The translations under genes and the position numbers were made by a program. Source: Paraburkholderia caledonica NBRC 102488 (lineage in GTDB: Bacteria; Pseudomonadota; Gammaproteobacteria; Burkholderiales; Burkholderiaceae). Taken from it: DNA of 64,000 nucleotides. Shown here one piece after another: positions 26,206 through 36,035 of the stretch (position 1 is its first letter; each line of letters begins with the position of its first letter). The stretch spans positions 186,001-250,000 of the forward strand of contig NZ_BAYE01000005.1 in assembly GCF_000685095.1 (NCBI RefSeq), read 5' to 3'. The notes under the pieces are model-generated. The model saw nothing but the letters and a program-made list of their open reading frames with translations, was not told the origin of the DNA and searched no databases.

Positions 26206-27798
26206 TTACTGCACGCCCTGGCTCGCCAGGAAGTCTTCATAATTCCCGCCGAAGTCGTTCAGCGTGCCGTCGGTCTTCACTTCGATGATCCGGTTGGCCA
26301 GCCCGCTCACGAACTCGCGGTCGTGCGACACGAAAATCAGTGTGCCTTCGAACTTGTCGAGCGCGATTTGCAGCGACTCGATCGATTCCATGTCCATGTG
26401 GTTGGTCGGCTCGTCCATGAGCAGCACGTTATGGCGCCCCAGCATCAGCTTGCCCCAGATCATGCGGCCCTTCTCGCCACCCGACAGCACCTTGACCGAC
26501 TTGCGGATGTCGTCGGCATTGAACAGGAGACGGCCCAGCGTGCCGCGCACCATCTGCTCGTCGTCACCTTCCTTGCGATACGCGTCGATCCAGTCCATCA
26601 GGGTGACGTCGTTCGGAAACTCTTCGTACGTGTCCTGCGGCATGTAGCCGACGTTTGCGTTCTCGGCCCACTTCACCGTGCCGTGATCGAGTTGCAGATT
26701 GCCGAGCAGCGAGCGCAACAGCGTGGTCTTGCCAGCGCCGTTCTCGCCGATGATTGCGATCCGCTCGCCAGGCTGCACGCTGATGCTGAAATTGTTGAAG
26801 ATGGTGCGCTCGTACTTCTTCGAAATGCTGTCCGCGACCACCGCAATGTTGTGCAGCTTCTTTTCGAACTCGAAGCGAATAAACGGATTCTGCCGCGACG
26901 ACGGCTTGAATTCCTCGATCTTGATCTTGTCGATCATCTTCAGACGGCTGGTTGCCTGGCGCGCCTTCGACTTGTTCGCGGAGAAGCGGCGCACGAAGTC
27001 CTGCAGGTCGGCGACACGCTCCTTAGCCTTCGCATTCGCGTTCTGCTGACGCTCGCGCGCCTGCGTGCTGGCCAGCATGTAGTCGTCGTAATTGCCCGGA
27101 TAGACCTTCAGCGTGCCGAAGTCCATGTCGGCCATGTGCGTGCAGACCTGGTTCAGGAAGTGCCGATCGTGCGAGATGATGATCATCGTCGAGTTGTACT
27201 GGTTGAGCACGTCTTCCAGCCAGCGGATCGAGTTGATGTCCAGGTTGTTGGTCGGCTCGTCGAGCAGCAGCACGTCCGGCTTCGAGAACAGCGCCTGCGC
27301 GAGCAGCACGCGCAGCTTCCAGCCAGGCGCGACGTTGCTCATGGGGCCGTTGTGATCTTCAATAGCGATGCCGATGCCGAGCAGCAATTCGCCCGCGCGC
27401 GCCTCGGCGGTATAGCCGTCGTATTCGGCGAACTTCGCTTCGAGTTCGGCCGCGTGCATGTAGTCGTCGTCGGTCGCGTCGGGGTTCGCATAGATCGCGT
27501 CGCGCTCGGTCATGGCGGCCCACATTTCTGCGTGGCCCATCATCACGACGTCGAGCACGCGCACGTCTTCATACGCGAACTGGTCCTGGCGCAATTTACC
27601 GAGGCGCACGTTCGGCTCGAGCATCACGTTGCCCGAGCTCGGCTCCAGATCGCCACCCAGGATTTTCATGAAGGTGGACTTGCCGCAGCCGTTAGCACCG
27701 ATCAGGCCATAGCGGTTCCCTCCCCCGAATTTGACCGAGATGTTCTCGAACAGGGGCTTTGGCCCGAATTGCATGGTGATGTTGGCAGTAGACAGCAC
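26206..27798 (-). CDS. ybiT: ABC-F family ATPase, YbiT-like
   Basis: 530-residue cytosolic ABC-F protein with two ATPase domains on one chain and no membrane segment; such proteins act on the ribosome. Domain 1: Walker [10 protein letters not shown], signature replaced by VAPGWKLR as in YbiT, Walker [13 protein letters not shown]. Linker ~residues 240-310 is rich in Lys/Arg/Gln ([20 protein letters not shown]). Domain 2: [34 protein letters not shown]. The full length and the unusual first signature identify the YbiT branch. It is probably monocistronic, with a good terminator. Confidence 0.9.
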   Translation of the reverse strand: MLSTANITMQFGPKPLFENISVKFGGGNRYGLIGANGCGKSTFMKILGGDLEPSSGNVMLEPNVRLGKLRQDQFAYEDVRVLDVVMMGHAEMWAAMTERDAIYANPDATDDDYMHAAELEAKFAEYDGYTAEARAGELLLGIGIAIEDHNGPMSNVAPGWKLRVLLAQALFSKPDVLLLDEPTNNLDINSIRWLEDVLNQYNSTMIIISHDRHFLNQVCTHMADMDFGTLKVYPGNYDDYMLASTQARERQQNANAKAKERVADLQDFVRRFSANKSKARQATSRLKMIDKIKIEEFKPSSRQNPFIRFEFEKKLHNIAVVADSISKKYERTIFNNFSISVQPGERIAIIGENGAGKTTLLRSLLGNLQLDHGTVKWAENANVGYMPQDTYEEFPNDVTLMDWIDAYRKEGDDEQMVRGTLGRLLFNADDIRKSVKVLSGGEKGRMIWGKLMLGRHNVLLMDEPTNHMDMESIESLQIALDKFEGTLIFVSHDREFVSGLANRIIEVKTDGTLNDFGGNYEDFLASQGVQ

Positions 27799-28137
27799 GG
27801 CGCGTCCCTTTGAATGTGATATCGGCGAAAAACCGAATATTTTAGCAGGTTATCGCGAATCCAGCCCACGCACGATGCGTTGCCGGCCGGTGACGGCGCG
27901 CGGCGTCTGCAAAATGTCGATGAACGCCGAAATCCTGGCCTCGCCCCGGCTTTTCCGCGCGCGGTTCATGACGTACATCGGGCGCCGGGCGCGCAGCAGA
28001 TGGCCGACCATCCGCCCTTCCGGTCCCTTTGATCGGGCACGCGCCGTGCAACAACGGATCGTCACGCGACTGACGTTTTACCCGTGCGCGTTACCTATAC
28101 TTCCTGAACGCCAACGAAGATCAAAAGGAGAGACTTC
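27799..28137. other. Gap between ABC-F and dodecin genes
   Basis: 339 bp. It carries the divergent promoters, the LysR-like remnant (27850-28020) and a ribosome site AAAGGAGAG before dodecin. Confidence 0.5.
27850..28020 (-). pseudogene. Remnant of the C-terminal end of a LysR-type regulator
   Basis: The minus strand reads EGRMVGHLLRARRPMYVMNR, then ARKSRGEARISAFIDILQ and about 17 further residues to a stop. The order G-R-(M/L)-V ... R-P-(M/V)-Y-V ... (R)-(V/I)-x-A-F-I-D is the usual C-terminal end of LysR-family effector domains. No helix-turn-helix or rest of the domain precedes it, so this appears to be a 3' fragment left by a deletion. The match is short and from memory of the family pattern. 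Confidence 0.4.
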
Positions 28138-28347
28138 ATGTCAGACCACGTCTACAAGCAGATCGAACTGACCGGCTCATCGACCAAATCGATCGACGAC
28201 GCCATCAGCACCGCCATTGCGAAGGCGTCGAAAACGCTGCGCAATCTGCACTGGTTCGAAGTGACGGAAACCCGGGGCCAGATCGAAAACGACAAAGTCG
28301 CCTTCTGGCAGGTGACAATCAAAGTGGGCTTGCGCATCGACGATTGA
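28138..28347 (+). CDS. Dodecin (flavin-storage protein)
   Basis: 69-residue dodecin that assembles into a hollow dodecamer storing riboflavin/FMN-type flavins in the cytoplasm. It starts SDHVYKQIELTGSSTKSIDD and carries the flavin-stacking Trp39 in LHWFEV, then ETRGQIENDKVAFWQVTIKV. Length is typical (65-75). A good ribosome site AAAGGAGAG lies upstream. A separate transcription unit with its own terminator-like hairpin. Confidence 0.95.
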   Translation: MSDHVYKQIELTGSSTKSIDDAISTAIAKASKTLRNLHWFEVTETRGQIENDKVAFWQVTIKVGLRIDD

Positions 28348-28396
28348 TGCGGCTAACGCCGGCGACGTAGAACCGCCGGACAGCGCCCGACTGAAA

Positions 28397-28442
28397 CCGG
28401 AAGAGCCGCGTCCGTGGCGGGCGCAGCTCCGGCAGTCTTTTC
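28397..28442 (+). terminator. Probable terminator of dodecin
   Basis: CCGGAAGAGCCGCG pairs imperfectly with GGCGCAGCTCCGG and is followed by CAGTCTTTT. A second G/C stem (GCGGCGGG-GG-CCCGCCGC, 28445-28462) follows and probably belongs to the convergent ABC gene's end. Confidence 0.45.
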
Positions 28443-28473
28443 ATGCGGCGGGGGCCCGCCGCAATGTAGCGCC

Positions 28474-29568
28474 TTATTTCGGCAACGAACCGTCCACGCC
28501 TTCCACGTACCAGTTCAGACGCTGCAGTTCCGGGTCGGTCAGCGTCTTGCCGGCCGGCACCTTCACCGTGCCGGACTGGTCCTTGATCGGACCGGCGAAC
28601 ACATCCCACTTGCCTCCCGCCAGTTCGTCGCGCTTCGCGGCGACCTTCTTCTGCGCGTCAGCCGGAATCGCCGACGTGTTCAGGTCTTCAAGATCGACAG
28701 CCTTCTGCGGAATGCCCCACCACACCGGGTCGTTCTTCCATTTGCCGTCGAGCACCTGCTGGATCGCCGCGTTGTAATACACGCCCCAGTGAGCGACCAC
28801 CGAACCCAGATGCGCGCTCGGGCCGAACTTCTTCATGTCCGAATCCCACCCGAACGCGTGCACATGTTTCTCGGATGCGGTCGCGAGCGTCGCGCTCGAA
28901 TCCGTGTTTTGCAACAGCACGTCCGCGCCCTGACCGATCAGCGTTTCGGCGGCCTGCTTCTCCTTGCCCGGATCGAACCAGCTATTGATCCAGATGACCT
29001 TCGTATGCACTCTCGGATTCACCGAGCGCGCGCCGAGGGTGTACGCATTGATGTTGCGGACCACTTCCGGAATCGGCACCGAAGCGACGAAGCCGAGCGT
29101 GTTCGTCTTCGTCACGTAGCCGGCGGCCACGCCGGCAAGGTATGCGCCTTGATACATGCGCACGTCGTAAGTCCCGAAATTCGGCGCCTTCTTGTACCCG
29201 GTCGCGTGCAGGAAAACGGTGTCCGGAAAGTCCTTTGCGACTTTGAGTTCGAAGTCCTGATAGCCGAAGCTCGAACCGATGATGATCTTGTTGCCCTTGT
29301 TCGCCAGATCGCGGAATACGCGCTCCGAGTCGGCCGATTCCGGCACGTTCTCAATGCGCGTGATCTTGACCTTGTTGCCGAACTTCGCTTCGGCTTCCTT
29401 GGAACCCTGGTCGTGCGCGAACGTCCAGCCGGCATCGCCCGGATTGCCGAGATAGACGAACGCCACGCCCGGCGCGTCCGCGGCTTGCGCGGCCTGCGGC
29501 AGCGACGCAACCAGCCCGAGCGACGCCGCGCCCCAGGCAAAAGCGGTCAGCAGATTTCTTCTCTTCAT
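28474..29568 (-). CDS. BMP-family ABC transporter substrate-binding protein
   Basis: 364-residue binding protein of the BMP/PnrA (Bmp, Med) family, which takes up purine nucleosides or related compounds. Signal peptide MKRRNLLTAFAWGAASLGLV... ending AAQAAD; mature start APGVAFVYLGNPGDAGWTFAHD. Family segments: FRDLANKGNKIIIGSSFGYQ, FLHATGYK, GTYDVRMYQGAYLAGVAAGY, and VLLQNTDSSATL near the ligand site. The ATG at 29568 has AGGAG upstream. It is the last gene of the transport operon (ATPase, two permeases, binding protein) next to purine-catabolism genes, so the ligand is probably a purine base, nucleoside or oxidised derivative. Confidence 0.9.
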   Translation of the reverse strand: MKRRNLLTAFAWGAASLGLVASLPQAAQAADAPGVAFVYLGNPGDAGWTFAHDQGSKEAEAKFGNKVKITRIENVPESADSERVFRDLANKGNKIIIGSSFGYQDFELKVAKDFPDTVFLHATGYKKAPNFGTYDVRMYQGAYLAGVAAGYVTKTNTLGFVASVPIPEVVRNINAYTLGARSVNPRVHTKVIWINSWFDPGKEKQAAETLIGQGADVLLQNTDSSATLATASEKHVHAFGWDSDMKKFGPSAHLGSVVAHWGVYYNAAIQQVLDGKWKNDPVWWGIPQKAVDLEDLNTSAIPADAQKKVAAKRDELAGGKWDVFAGPIKDQSGTVKVPAGKTLTDPELQRLNWYVEGVDGSLPK

Positions 29569-29638
29569 GTTTTCTCCTGTCGTGTTTATCGAATGATCTG
29601 AGATTTGGGGGAGCACTTGCAGACGGTGCCGACGATCC

Positions 29639-30568
29639 TCAGCCTGCCGAGAAAAACGGCTTGCCAAGCGATGCGGGCGCGTTCAGGCGGATCGTGTTCG
29701 GGTTGCGCGAGATCAGCACCAGCACGACGACCGTCGCGACGTATGGCAGCATCGCGAGGAATTGCGTCGGTACCGGCACGCCGATCGCCTGCGCGTAGAA
29801 CTGCAGGCCGGTCACGGCACCGAACAGCAGCGCGCCGATCAGGAGGCGCCCTGGGCGCCACGTCGCGAATACGACGAGCGCAAGCGCGATCCAGCCTCGG
29901 CCCGACGTGAGTTGCTCCTGCCAGAGGTGCAGATTGACGATCGAATAATAGCCGCCGGCCAGTCCCGCCATGCCGCCGCCGAATGCGACCGCGCCATAGC
30001 GCACGCCCACCACCGGGAAGCCTACCGAATGCGCGACCTGCGGCGACTCGCCGACCGAGCGCAGCACGAGCCCCGCGCGCGTGCGATACAGAAACCAGCC
30101 GATTACCGCGAACATCACGAACGCGAGGTAATCGAGCGGCGTGAGACTGAAGAGCGCGGGACCGAGCACCGGAATCTTCGAGAGGCCCGGAATGGTCCAC
30201 GTGTCGATGGTCGCGCGTACGGCCGCCGACGTGTACGGCTTGCCGACATACGCGGACAGGCCGATGCCGAAGATGGTCAGTGACAGGCCCGTGGCGACCT
30301 GGTTGGCGAGCATGGTCAGCGTGAGAAACGCGAACAGCAGCGACATCGCGAGGCCCGCGCCGATCGCGGCGAGCACGCCGAGCCAGGGGCTGCCGGTGAT
30401 CGCGGTGACTGCGTAGCCGGTCACGGCGCCCATCAGCATCATGCCCTCCACGCCGAGATTGAGAACGCCCGACTTTTCGGTGACGAGTTCACCCGCGCCC
30501 GCGAACATCAGCGGAATCGCGGCGGTGACGGCGCTCGAAGTGAGCGCGCTGGCTTGTTGAATATCCAT
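29639..30568 (-). CDS. ABC transporter permease (nucleoside/purine, second permease)
   Basis: 309-residue permease of the branched-chain/nucleoside-type family (as in YufQ/NupQ). Eight or more hydrophobic helices; GELVTEKSGVLNLGVEGMML is the conserved coupling region and VGESPQVAHSVGFPVVGVRY a second conserved loop. The ATG at 30568 is 28 bp downstream of the other permease's stop, and no strong ribosome site is seen. It pairs with the permease at 30597-31703 to form the channel. Confidence 0.9.
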   Translation of the reverse strand: MDIQQASALTSSAVTAAIPLMFAGAGELVTEKSGVLNLGVEGMMLMGAVTGYAVTAITGSPWLGVLAAIGAGLAMSLLFAFLTLTMLANQVATGLSLTIFGIGLSAYVGKPYTSAAVRATIDTWTIPGLSKIPVLGPALFSLTPLDYLAFVMFAVIGWFLYRTRAGLVLRSVGESPQVAHSVGFPVVGVRYGAVAFGGGMAGLAGGYYSIVNLHLWQEQLTSGRGWIALALVVFATWRPGRLLIGALLFGAVTGLQFYAQAIGVPVPTQFLAMLPYVATVVVLVLISRNPNTIRLNAPASLGKPFFSAG

Positions 30569-30596
30569 GGATTGCGGCAACGAAGCGTTAGACGGG

Positions 30597-31703
30597 TCAG
30601 TGGGCTTGCGCGGCAACGGAGCGCCGGCGTACACGGTAATTCACGAACAGATCGGCGCCGAGCAGGCAGAACAGCAGCAGTCCCTGGAACACGCCTGAGA
30701 GCGCCTGCGGCAACTGCATCGAGGTCTGCACCGCTTCGCCGCCGAGATACAGCAACGCCATCAGCAGGCTTGCGAGCACGATGCCGACCGGATGCAGCCG
30801 TCCGACGAACACGACGATGATTGCCGTGAAGCCGTAACCCGGCGACCACGTCGCCTGCAACTGGCCGATAGGCCCGGCGATCTCGCCCATGCCTGCGAGG
30901 CCCGCGAGTCCGCCGCTGATCAGAAGCGACATCCAGATAGTTTTCTTATCCGAGAAGCCTGCGTAACGGGCGGCAAGCGGCGCAAGACCGCCGACGTTCA
31001 TCCGGTAACCGGCGAAGCTTTTGCGCATGAAGAGCCATACGAGCGGGATCGCAATCAGCGTGACGAATACCGACGCATTCAGACGCGTGCCGCGCAGCCA
31101 TTTCCAGTGCCAGTCGCCGTAAAACGTCGGATAGAGGGCGTCGCCGCTGAACATTTCCGACAGCGGAAAATTCATGCCCTGCGGATCGCGCCAAGGGCCG
31201 CTCACCAGATAGATCAGCAGTTGCGTGGCCACGTACGTGAGCATGAGGCTCACGAGAATCTCGTTGGTGTTGAAACGGCTTTTCAGCAACGCGGGAATCG
31301 CCGCCCACAGCATGCCGCCGATCACGCCGGCGATCATCATCAGCGGCAGGATCCACCAGCCGGTCGCCTGATCGAAAAAGATCGCGACGCCGCTCGCGGC
31401 AATGCCGCCGAGCAGCATCTGCCCTTCCGCGCCGATGTTCCATACATTCGCGCGATATCCGATCGCAAGCCCGAGACCGATCAGGCACAACGGAGATGCC
31501 TTGAGCAGAAGCTCCGACCAGCCGTTCACGCTCGACAGCGGTTCGATGAAGAACGCGTGCATCGCTTGGAGCGGATCGCGGCCGACGAGGCCGAAAATCA
31601 CGAAGCCGATGGCGAGTGTGAGCAATGCCGCGATCAGCGGCACGGCGAGTTGCATGGTCCGCGAGGGCGTCGTGCGCGCTTCGAGTCGATACGGAAGAAT
31701 CAT
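30597..31703 (-). CDS. ABC transporter permease (nucleoside/purine, first permease)
   Basis: 368-residue inner-membrane permease (YufP/NupP type). About ten hydrophobic helices, with the conserved GYRANVWNIGAEGQMLLGGI coupling region and FNTNEILVSLMLTYVA. It starts at the ATG MILPYRLEARTTPSR; there is a basic N-terminus of ~15 residues before the first helix. Second gene of the operon, after the ATPase (81-bp gap). Confidence 0.9.
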   Translation of the reverse strand: MILPYRLEARTTPSRTMQLAVPLIAALLTLAIGFVIFGLVGRDPLQAMHAFFIEPLSSVNGWSELLLKASPLCLIGLGLAIGYRANVWNIGAEGQMLLGGIAASGVAIFFDQATGWWILPLMMIAGVIGGMLWAAIPALLKSRFNTNEILVSLMLTYVATQLLIYLVSGPWRDPQGMNFPLSEMFSGDALYPTFYGDWHWKWLRGTRLNASVFVTLIAIPLVWLFMRKSFAGYRMNVGGLAPLAARYAGFSDKKTIWMSLLISGGLAGLAGMGEIAGPIGQLQATWSPGYGFTAIIVVFVGRLHPVGIVLASLLMALLYLGGEAVQTSMQLPQALSGVFQGLLLFCLLGADLFVNYRVRRRSVAAQAH

Positions 31704-31784
31704 GGGTAGTGTGTGTTTTTTGGTTCCGATAACGGACGCGTAGATAGATACCGCGCCATGCCGCGAGATGCCGCGAGACGCGGC

Positions 31785-33386
31785 TCAAACATGCGCCGGC
31801 TGTTCCGCTGAAGGCGCCGTGCCCTCGCGGCCACCGAAAAGGCCCGCCATCCAGCGGCCGATTTCCTCGGCGTTGGTCGCGCCGGTGGCGCGTACCGGCG
31901 AGAGCCTGCCGCCCGCAAGCACCGCAATGCGGTCGCAGATGTCGAACAGTTCTTCGAGTTCCTCGGAAATCACGAGGATCGCCACACCGCTTGCCGACAG
32001 ATCGAGCAACTGCTGGCGAATGAAGGCCGCCGCGCCCACGTCGACGCCCCATGTGGGTTGCGCGACCACCAGCACCTTCGGCGCCTGCAGAATCTCGCGG
32101 CCCATGATGTACTTCTGCAGATTGCCACCCGACAGGCTTTGCGCGAGTGCCTCTGAGCCGCCGCATCGCACATCGAAGGCTTCAATGCAGCGCCGCGCAA
32201 ATGCACGCATCGCGCCTGAGTTGATCCAACCGGAGTTGACCATCTTCTGACGATGCGCTGTGAGCAGCGCGTTTTCGGACAGCGTCATTGCGGGCACGGC
32301 CCCCCGGCCCAGCCGCTCTTCCGGCACGAAGCCGAAGCCGAGCGCACGCCGGCCGCCTGCGCCAAGCCGCCCCGCGGGTTTGCCGCAAATGGTGACCGCG
32401 TCCGCTCGCAGGCCGCGCTTCTCTCCTGAGAGCGCCGACAGCAATTCCGCCTGACCGTTGCCCGAGACGCCCGCAATGCCGAAGATCTCGCCCGCGTGCA
32501 CGGCGAACGACACGTTCTCGAGCGACGTGCCGAACGGGTCGTCGCTCGTCACCGACAACGCCTTTACATCGAGCAGCACCGCGCCCGGATTATGCTCGCG
32601 ACGCGTGTAGTCGGGCAGCGAATGGCCGACCATCAACTGCGCGAGCGACGCATGCGTTTCCTCTTTCGGCTTCACGTGGCCGGTGACACGGCCGCCGCGC
32701 ATCACCGTCGCCGTATCGCACAGTTCCTGAATTTCATCGAGCTTGTGGCTGATGTAGAGAATGCTGCAGCCTTCAGCCGCGAGCCGCCGCAACGTCGCGA
32801 AGAGTTTGCGCACCGCTTGCGGCGTGAGCACGGACGTGGGTTCGTCCATGATCAGCAAACGCGGGTTCTGCAGCAGGCAACGCACGATTTCGACGCGCTG
32901 CCGCTCGCCTACGGTCAGGCTATGCACGTGACGCTGCGGGTCGATGTCGAGGCCGTAGTCGGCGGAGACTTCGCGGATGCGTTTGGAAAGCGCTTTGAGA
33001 TCGAACGGTTCGTCGAGTGCAAGCGCGATGTTTTCGCCGACCGTGAGCGTTTCGAACAGCGAAAAGTGCTGAAAGACCATGCCGATGCCGAGCTTGCGCG
33101 CCGCCGCCGGGCTCGCGATGTCGACCGCTTCGCCTTCCCATTGAATCTCTCCGGCATCGGGCCGCACGGCGCCGTAGATCACCTTCATCAGCGTGCTCTT
33201 GCCCGCGCCGTTTTCGCCGAGCACGGCGTGGATCTCGCCCGGCGCGACGATCAGCGTGACGTCGTCGTTGGCCCGCACGGCGGGATATTGTTTGGTGATG
33301 CCTTTGAGCATCAACCGGGGCGCCGCCTGTTCCGGCCTCGTTGCCGGCTGCGCGGCGGCGCCGTCGCTATAAAAAGAGTCGCTCAT
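31785..33386 (-). CDS. ABC transporter ATP-binding protein (double ATPase, nucleoside/purine)
   Basis: 533-residue ATPase with two ABC domains on one chain (YufO/RbsA-like). Domain 1: Walker A GENGAGKST, signature LTVGERQR, Walker B LLIMDEPTSVLT, H-loop SHK. Domain 2 has a degenerate Walker A (GVSGNGQAE), signature LSGGNLQK and VLVVAQPTWGVDVG, as is normal in this family. The ATG at 33386 begins MSDSFYSDGAAAQPAT; an upstream in-frame start at 33473 exists but is less likely. First gene of the leftward importer operon, divergent from the LysR gene across 249 bp. Confidence 0.9.
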   Translation of the reverse strand: MSDSFYSDGAAAQPATRPEQAAPRLMLKGITKQYPAVRANDDVTLIVAPGEIHAVLGENGAGKSTLMKVIYGAVRPDAGEIQWEGEAVDIASPAAARKLGIGMVFQHFSLFETLTVGENIALALDEPFDLKALSKRIREVSADYGLDIDPQRHVHSLTVGERQRVEIVRCLLQNPRLLIMDEPTSVLTPQAVRKLFATLRRLAAEGCSILYISHKLDEIQELCDTATVMRGGRVTGHVKPKEETHASLAQLMVGHSLPDYTRREHNPGAVLLDVKALSVTSDDPFGTSLENVSFAVHAGEIFGIAGVSGNGQAELLSALSGEKRGLRADAVTICGKPAGRLGAGGRRALGFGFVPEERLGRGAVPAMTLSENALLTAHRQKMVNSGWINSGAMRAFARRCIEAFDVRCGGSEALAQSLSGGNLQKYIMGREILQAPKVLVVAQPTWGVDVGAAAFIRQQLLDLSASGVAILVISEELEELFDICDRIAVLAGGRLSPVRATGATNAEEIGRWMAGLFGGREGTAPSAEQPAHV

Positions 33387-33635
33387 GTGATTCCGTAGTG
33401 CGTCGGTAACTGCCGTTGCTGCGCGGTCGTCCACCGTGCCGGCGGGCGATCCGTCACCACAACCGGATGACAATACCTAATTAGACCCGCTCAGTCGAGC
33501 CGCCAAAATTCCCGCAAACCCGCGCCACAGCACGCTCTGCGGGAATGTCTCTCTTGACGCCGTTTTTCGTTCATATTAAAACGCATATACCCACGCCCCC
33601 ACTCGATCAGCCAGAACATATATTTCGGAGAAGTC

Positions 33636-34568
33636 ATGAGTCAGCAACGCGAGGCGATCGATACCTACCTTCTGCGCGTCTTGCACACCTTGTTGATGGA
33701 ACGCAGCGTCACGCGCGCGGCCGTCAAACTGAACCAGTCGCAACCCGCTATCAGCGCCGCGCTGCGCCGGTTGCGCGACATTACCGGCGACCCGCTGCTC
33801 GTGCGCGGCAAATCCGGCATGGTGCCCACCGAATACGGCCTGCGCCTACTCGAGCCGGTGCAGAACGCGCTGCGCGAGATCGAACGCATCAAGTTCCAGC
33901 AACACAATTTCGACCCGGCCACTTCCATTCGCTGCTACCGCATCGGCTGCCCGGACTACCTGAACGTGCTGTTCGTGCCGACGGTGGTCGAGCGGTTTCG
34001 CCAGGCGGCGCCGAACGCGACGCTCGAGTTTCACTCGCTCGGCCCCGCGTTCGACTACGAACTTGCGCTCGAAGACGGCAAGCTCGACATCGTCGTGGGC
34101 AACTGGCCCGAGCCGCCTGAGCAGTTGCATCTGTCGAACCTGTTCGTCGATCAGATCGTCTGCCTGATGAGCAACGCGCATCCGTTCGCCAAACGCGGCG
34201 GGCTCACGCTCGACCAATACCTGAACGCCCCGCATCTCGCGCCGACTCCGTACTCGGTGGGTCAGCGCGGCGCGATCGACGTGCACCTCGCGCGCGAGCG
34301 GCTCAAACGCCACGTGGTCGTCACGCTGCCGTACTTCAATCTCGCGCCGTATGTGCTGATCAAGTCCGACCTGATCTTTACGACGACACGCCTGTTCGCC
34401 GATTACTACGCCAAGTTCCTGCCGCTGACCGTGGTGCCCGCGCCGCTCGACTTTCCGCCGATGCAGTACTACCAGCTGTGGCACGAGCGCGTGCATTACT
34501 CCGATGAAGTGCGCTGGCTGCGCAGCCTCGTCGCCGAAGCGACCAAAACACTGATCGACAAGCCTTGA
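33636..34568 (+). CDS. LysR-family transcriptional regulator
   Basis: 310-residue LysR-type regulator. The N-terminal winged HTH is clear: LLRVLHTLLMERSVTRAAVK, LNQSQPAISAALRRLRDITG, DPLLVRGKSGMVPTEYG. The effector domain begins around residue 90 (FRIGCPDYLNVLFVPTVVER-like) and runs to the C-terminus. It is divergent from the purine-type ABC importer and directly upstream of the convergent deaminase gene, so it probably controls uptake and breakdown of a purine; this is inferred from position. The intergenic region is A/T-rich near 33570-33625, where a promoter is expected. Confidence 0.9.
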   Translation: MSQQREAIDTYLLRVLHTLLMERSVTRAAVKLNQSQPAISAALRRLRDITGDPLLVRGKSGMVPTEYGLRLLEPVQNALREIERIKFQQHNFDPATSIRCYRIGCPDYLNVLFVPTVVERFRQAAPNATLEFHSLGPAFDYELALEDGKLDIVVGNWPEPPEQLHLSNLFVDQIVCLMSNAHPFAKRGGLTLDQYLNAPHLAPTPYSVGQRGAIDVHLARERLKRHVVVTLPYFNLAPYVLIKSDLIFTTTRLFADYYAKFLPLTVVPAPLDFPPMQYYQLWHERVHYSDEVRWLRSLVAEATKTLIDKP

Positions 34569-34637
34569 GACGTTAGACGTTTGACCACTGGCGGCGCTTG
34601 CGTGTGTGACTGTGCGCAGGCGCTGCTCCGCTTCATG

Positions 34638-36035
34638 TCATGCCGCCGCTTCGTAAAGTGTCTTTGCCAGCCGGTTATGCCGCTCGATCACAGGACCAAG
34701 TTCGAGCGTCGCCAATTGCCCGTCCCTCACGACGACGTTGCCTCCAATCACGCTATGGCTTACCTGCGACGGCGCGCAGAACACCAGCGCCGCGACCGGG
34801 TCGTGCAACGCGCCGGCAAAGAGCGGCTGACGCAGGTCGAACGACACGAAGTCCGCCGCCATGCCTGGCGCGAGCGCGCCGATGTCGTCGCGGTTCAGCA
34901 CCTTCGCGCCGCCGAGCGTGGCGATCTCCAGTGCTTCGCGGGCCGTCATCGCGTCCGGGCCAAAACCGACTCGCTGCAACAGCAAAGCCTGGCGCACTTC
35001 GGCGACCATCTGCGCACCATCGTTCGACGCGGAGCCGTCCACACCCAAACCCACCGGCACGCCCGCATGCCGCATCCGCCTGATGGGCGCGATACCCGAC
35101 GCGAGCCGCATGTTCGAGCACGGACAATGCGCGACACCCGTGCCGGTACGCGCAAACAGTTCGATGCCTGCGTCGTCGAGTTGCACGCAGTGCGCATGCC
35201 ACACATCGCGTCCGACCCAGCCGAGGTCTTCGGCATACTGTGCGGGCGTCATGCCGAACTTCTCCTGGCTATACGCGACGTCGTTCGTGTTTTCGGCAAG
35301 GTGTGTATGCAGAGACACGCCGTATTGCCGCGCCATCGCCGCCGACTCGCGCATCAGATCGCGGCTCACTGAAAACGGCGAGCATGGCGCGACGACGACG
35401 CGCAGCATCGCGTAACGCCCTTCGTCGTGATACGTCTCGATGAGGCGTTGCGTGTCCTTCAAGATGTCCGCTTCACGCTCGACCACCGAATCGGGCGGCA
35501 AGCCGCCGTCTTTCTGCCCCACGCTCATGCTGCCGCGCGCCGCATGAAAACGCATGCCTATGCGGCGCGCCGCGGCGATGCTGTCGTCGAGCCGGCTGCC
35601 GTTCGGATAGATATACAGATGGTCGCTCGACGTCGTGCAACCGGATAGCAACAACTCGGCCATTGCCGTCAACGTAGAGACTTCGATCATCTCCGGTGTG
35701 AGATTCGCCCACACTTTGTAGAGGCTCGTAAGCCAGCCGAACAACTCGGCGTTCTGCGCGGCCGGAATCGCGCGCGTCAGGCTTTGATACATGTGGTGAT
35801 GCGTGTTCACGAGACCGGGAATCACCAGATGCCCGCGCATGTCCAGCACGTCGTCGGCGGTTTCCGGCAAATCCGCTGTCGGCCCTACGGCGACGATGCG
35901 GTTGTCCTCGATATAGAGACCGCCGTCGCGCAGTTCGCGCCGTGCGCCGTCCATCGTGACGAGCACGTCTGCGTGCTTGACCAGCATTGTTCTGTTCGGC
36001 TTGCTCGTGTGTTGTGCTGCGTGTTCCATCGTCAT
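34638..36035 (-). CDS. 8-oxoguanine deaminase (amidohydrolase family)
   Basis: 465-residue metal-dependent amidohydrolase of the ATZ/TRZ-guanine deaminase group, most like 8-oxoguanine deaminases (8-oxoguanine to urate plus ammonia). Metal/catalytic motifs: NTHHHMYQ, HTHLAEN, HAHCVQLDD and VDGSASNDGAQM. The SMSVGQKDGGLPPDSVVERE loop is typical of this subgroup. Start: ATG at 36035 (MTMEHAAQHT) behind GGAGAAACGG; a second ATG two codons on is also usable. Its product urate would feed straight into PuuD. Ordinary guanine deamination or cytosine-type activity cannot be excluded from sequence. Confidence 0.82.
   Translation of the reverse strand: MTMEHAAQHTSKPNRTMLVKHADVLVTMDGARRELRDGGLYIEDNRIVAVGPTADLPETADDVLDMRGHLVIPGLVNTHHHMYQSLTRAIPAAQNAELFGWLTSLYKVWANLTPEMIEVSTLTAMAELLLSGCTTSSDHLYIYPNGSRLDDSIAAARRIGMRFHAARGSMSVGQKDGGLPPDSVVEREADILKDTQRLIETYHDEGRYAMLRVVVAPCSPFSVSRDLMRESAAMARQYGVSLHTHLAENTNDVAYSQEKFGMTPAQYAEDLGWVGRDVWHAHCVQLDDAGIELFARTGTGVAHCPCSNMRLASGIAPIRRMRHAGVPVGLGVDGSASNDGAQMVAEVRQALLLQRVGFGPDAMTAREALEIATLGGAKVLNRDDIGALAPGMAADFVSFDLRQPLFAGALHDPVAALVFCAPSQVSHSVIGGNVVVRDGQLATLELGPVIERHNRLAKTLYEAAA

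Noticed and set aside
26122..27813. Long open frame on the plus strand opposite the ABC-F gene
   Set aside because: It is antisense to a conserved gene with intact motifs; long reverse frames are common at this GC content and the product has His/Val/Arg-biased, family-less sequence.
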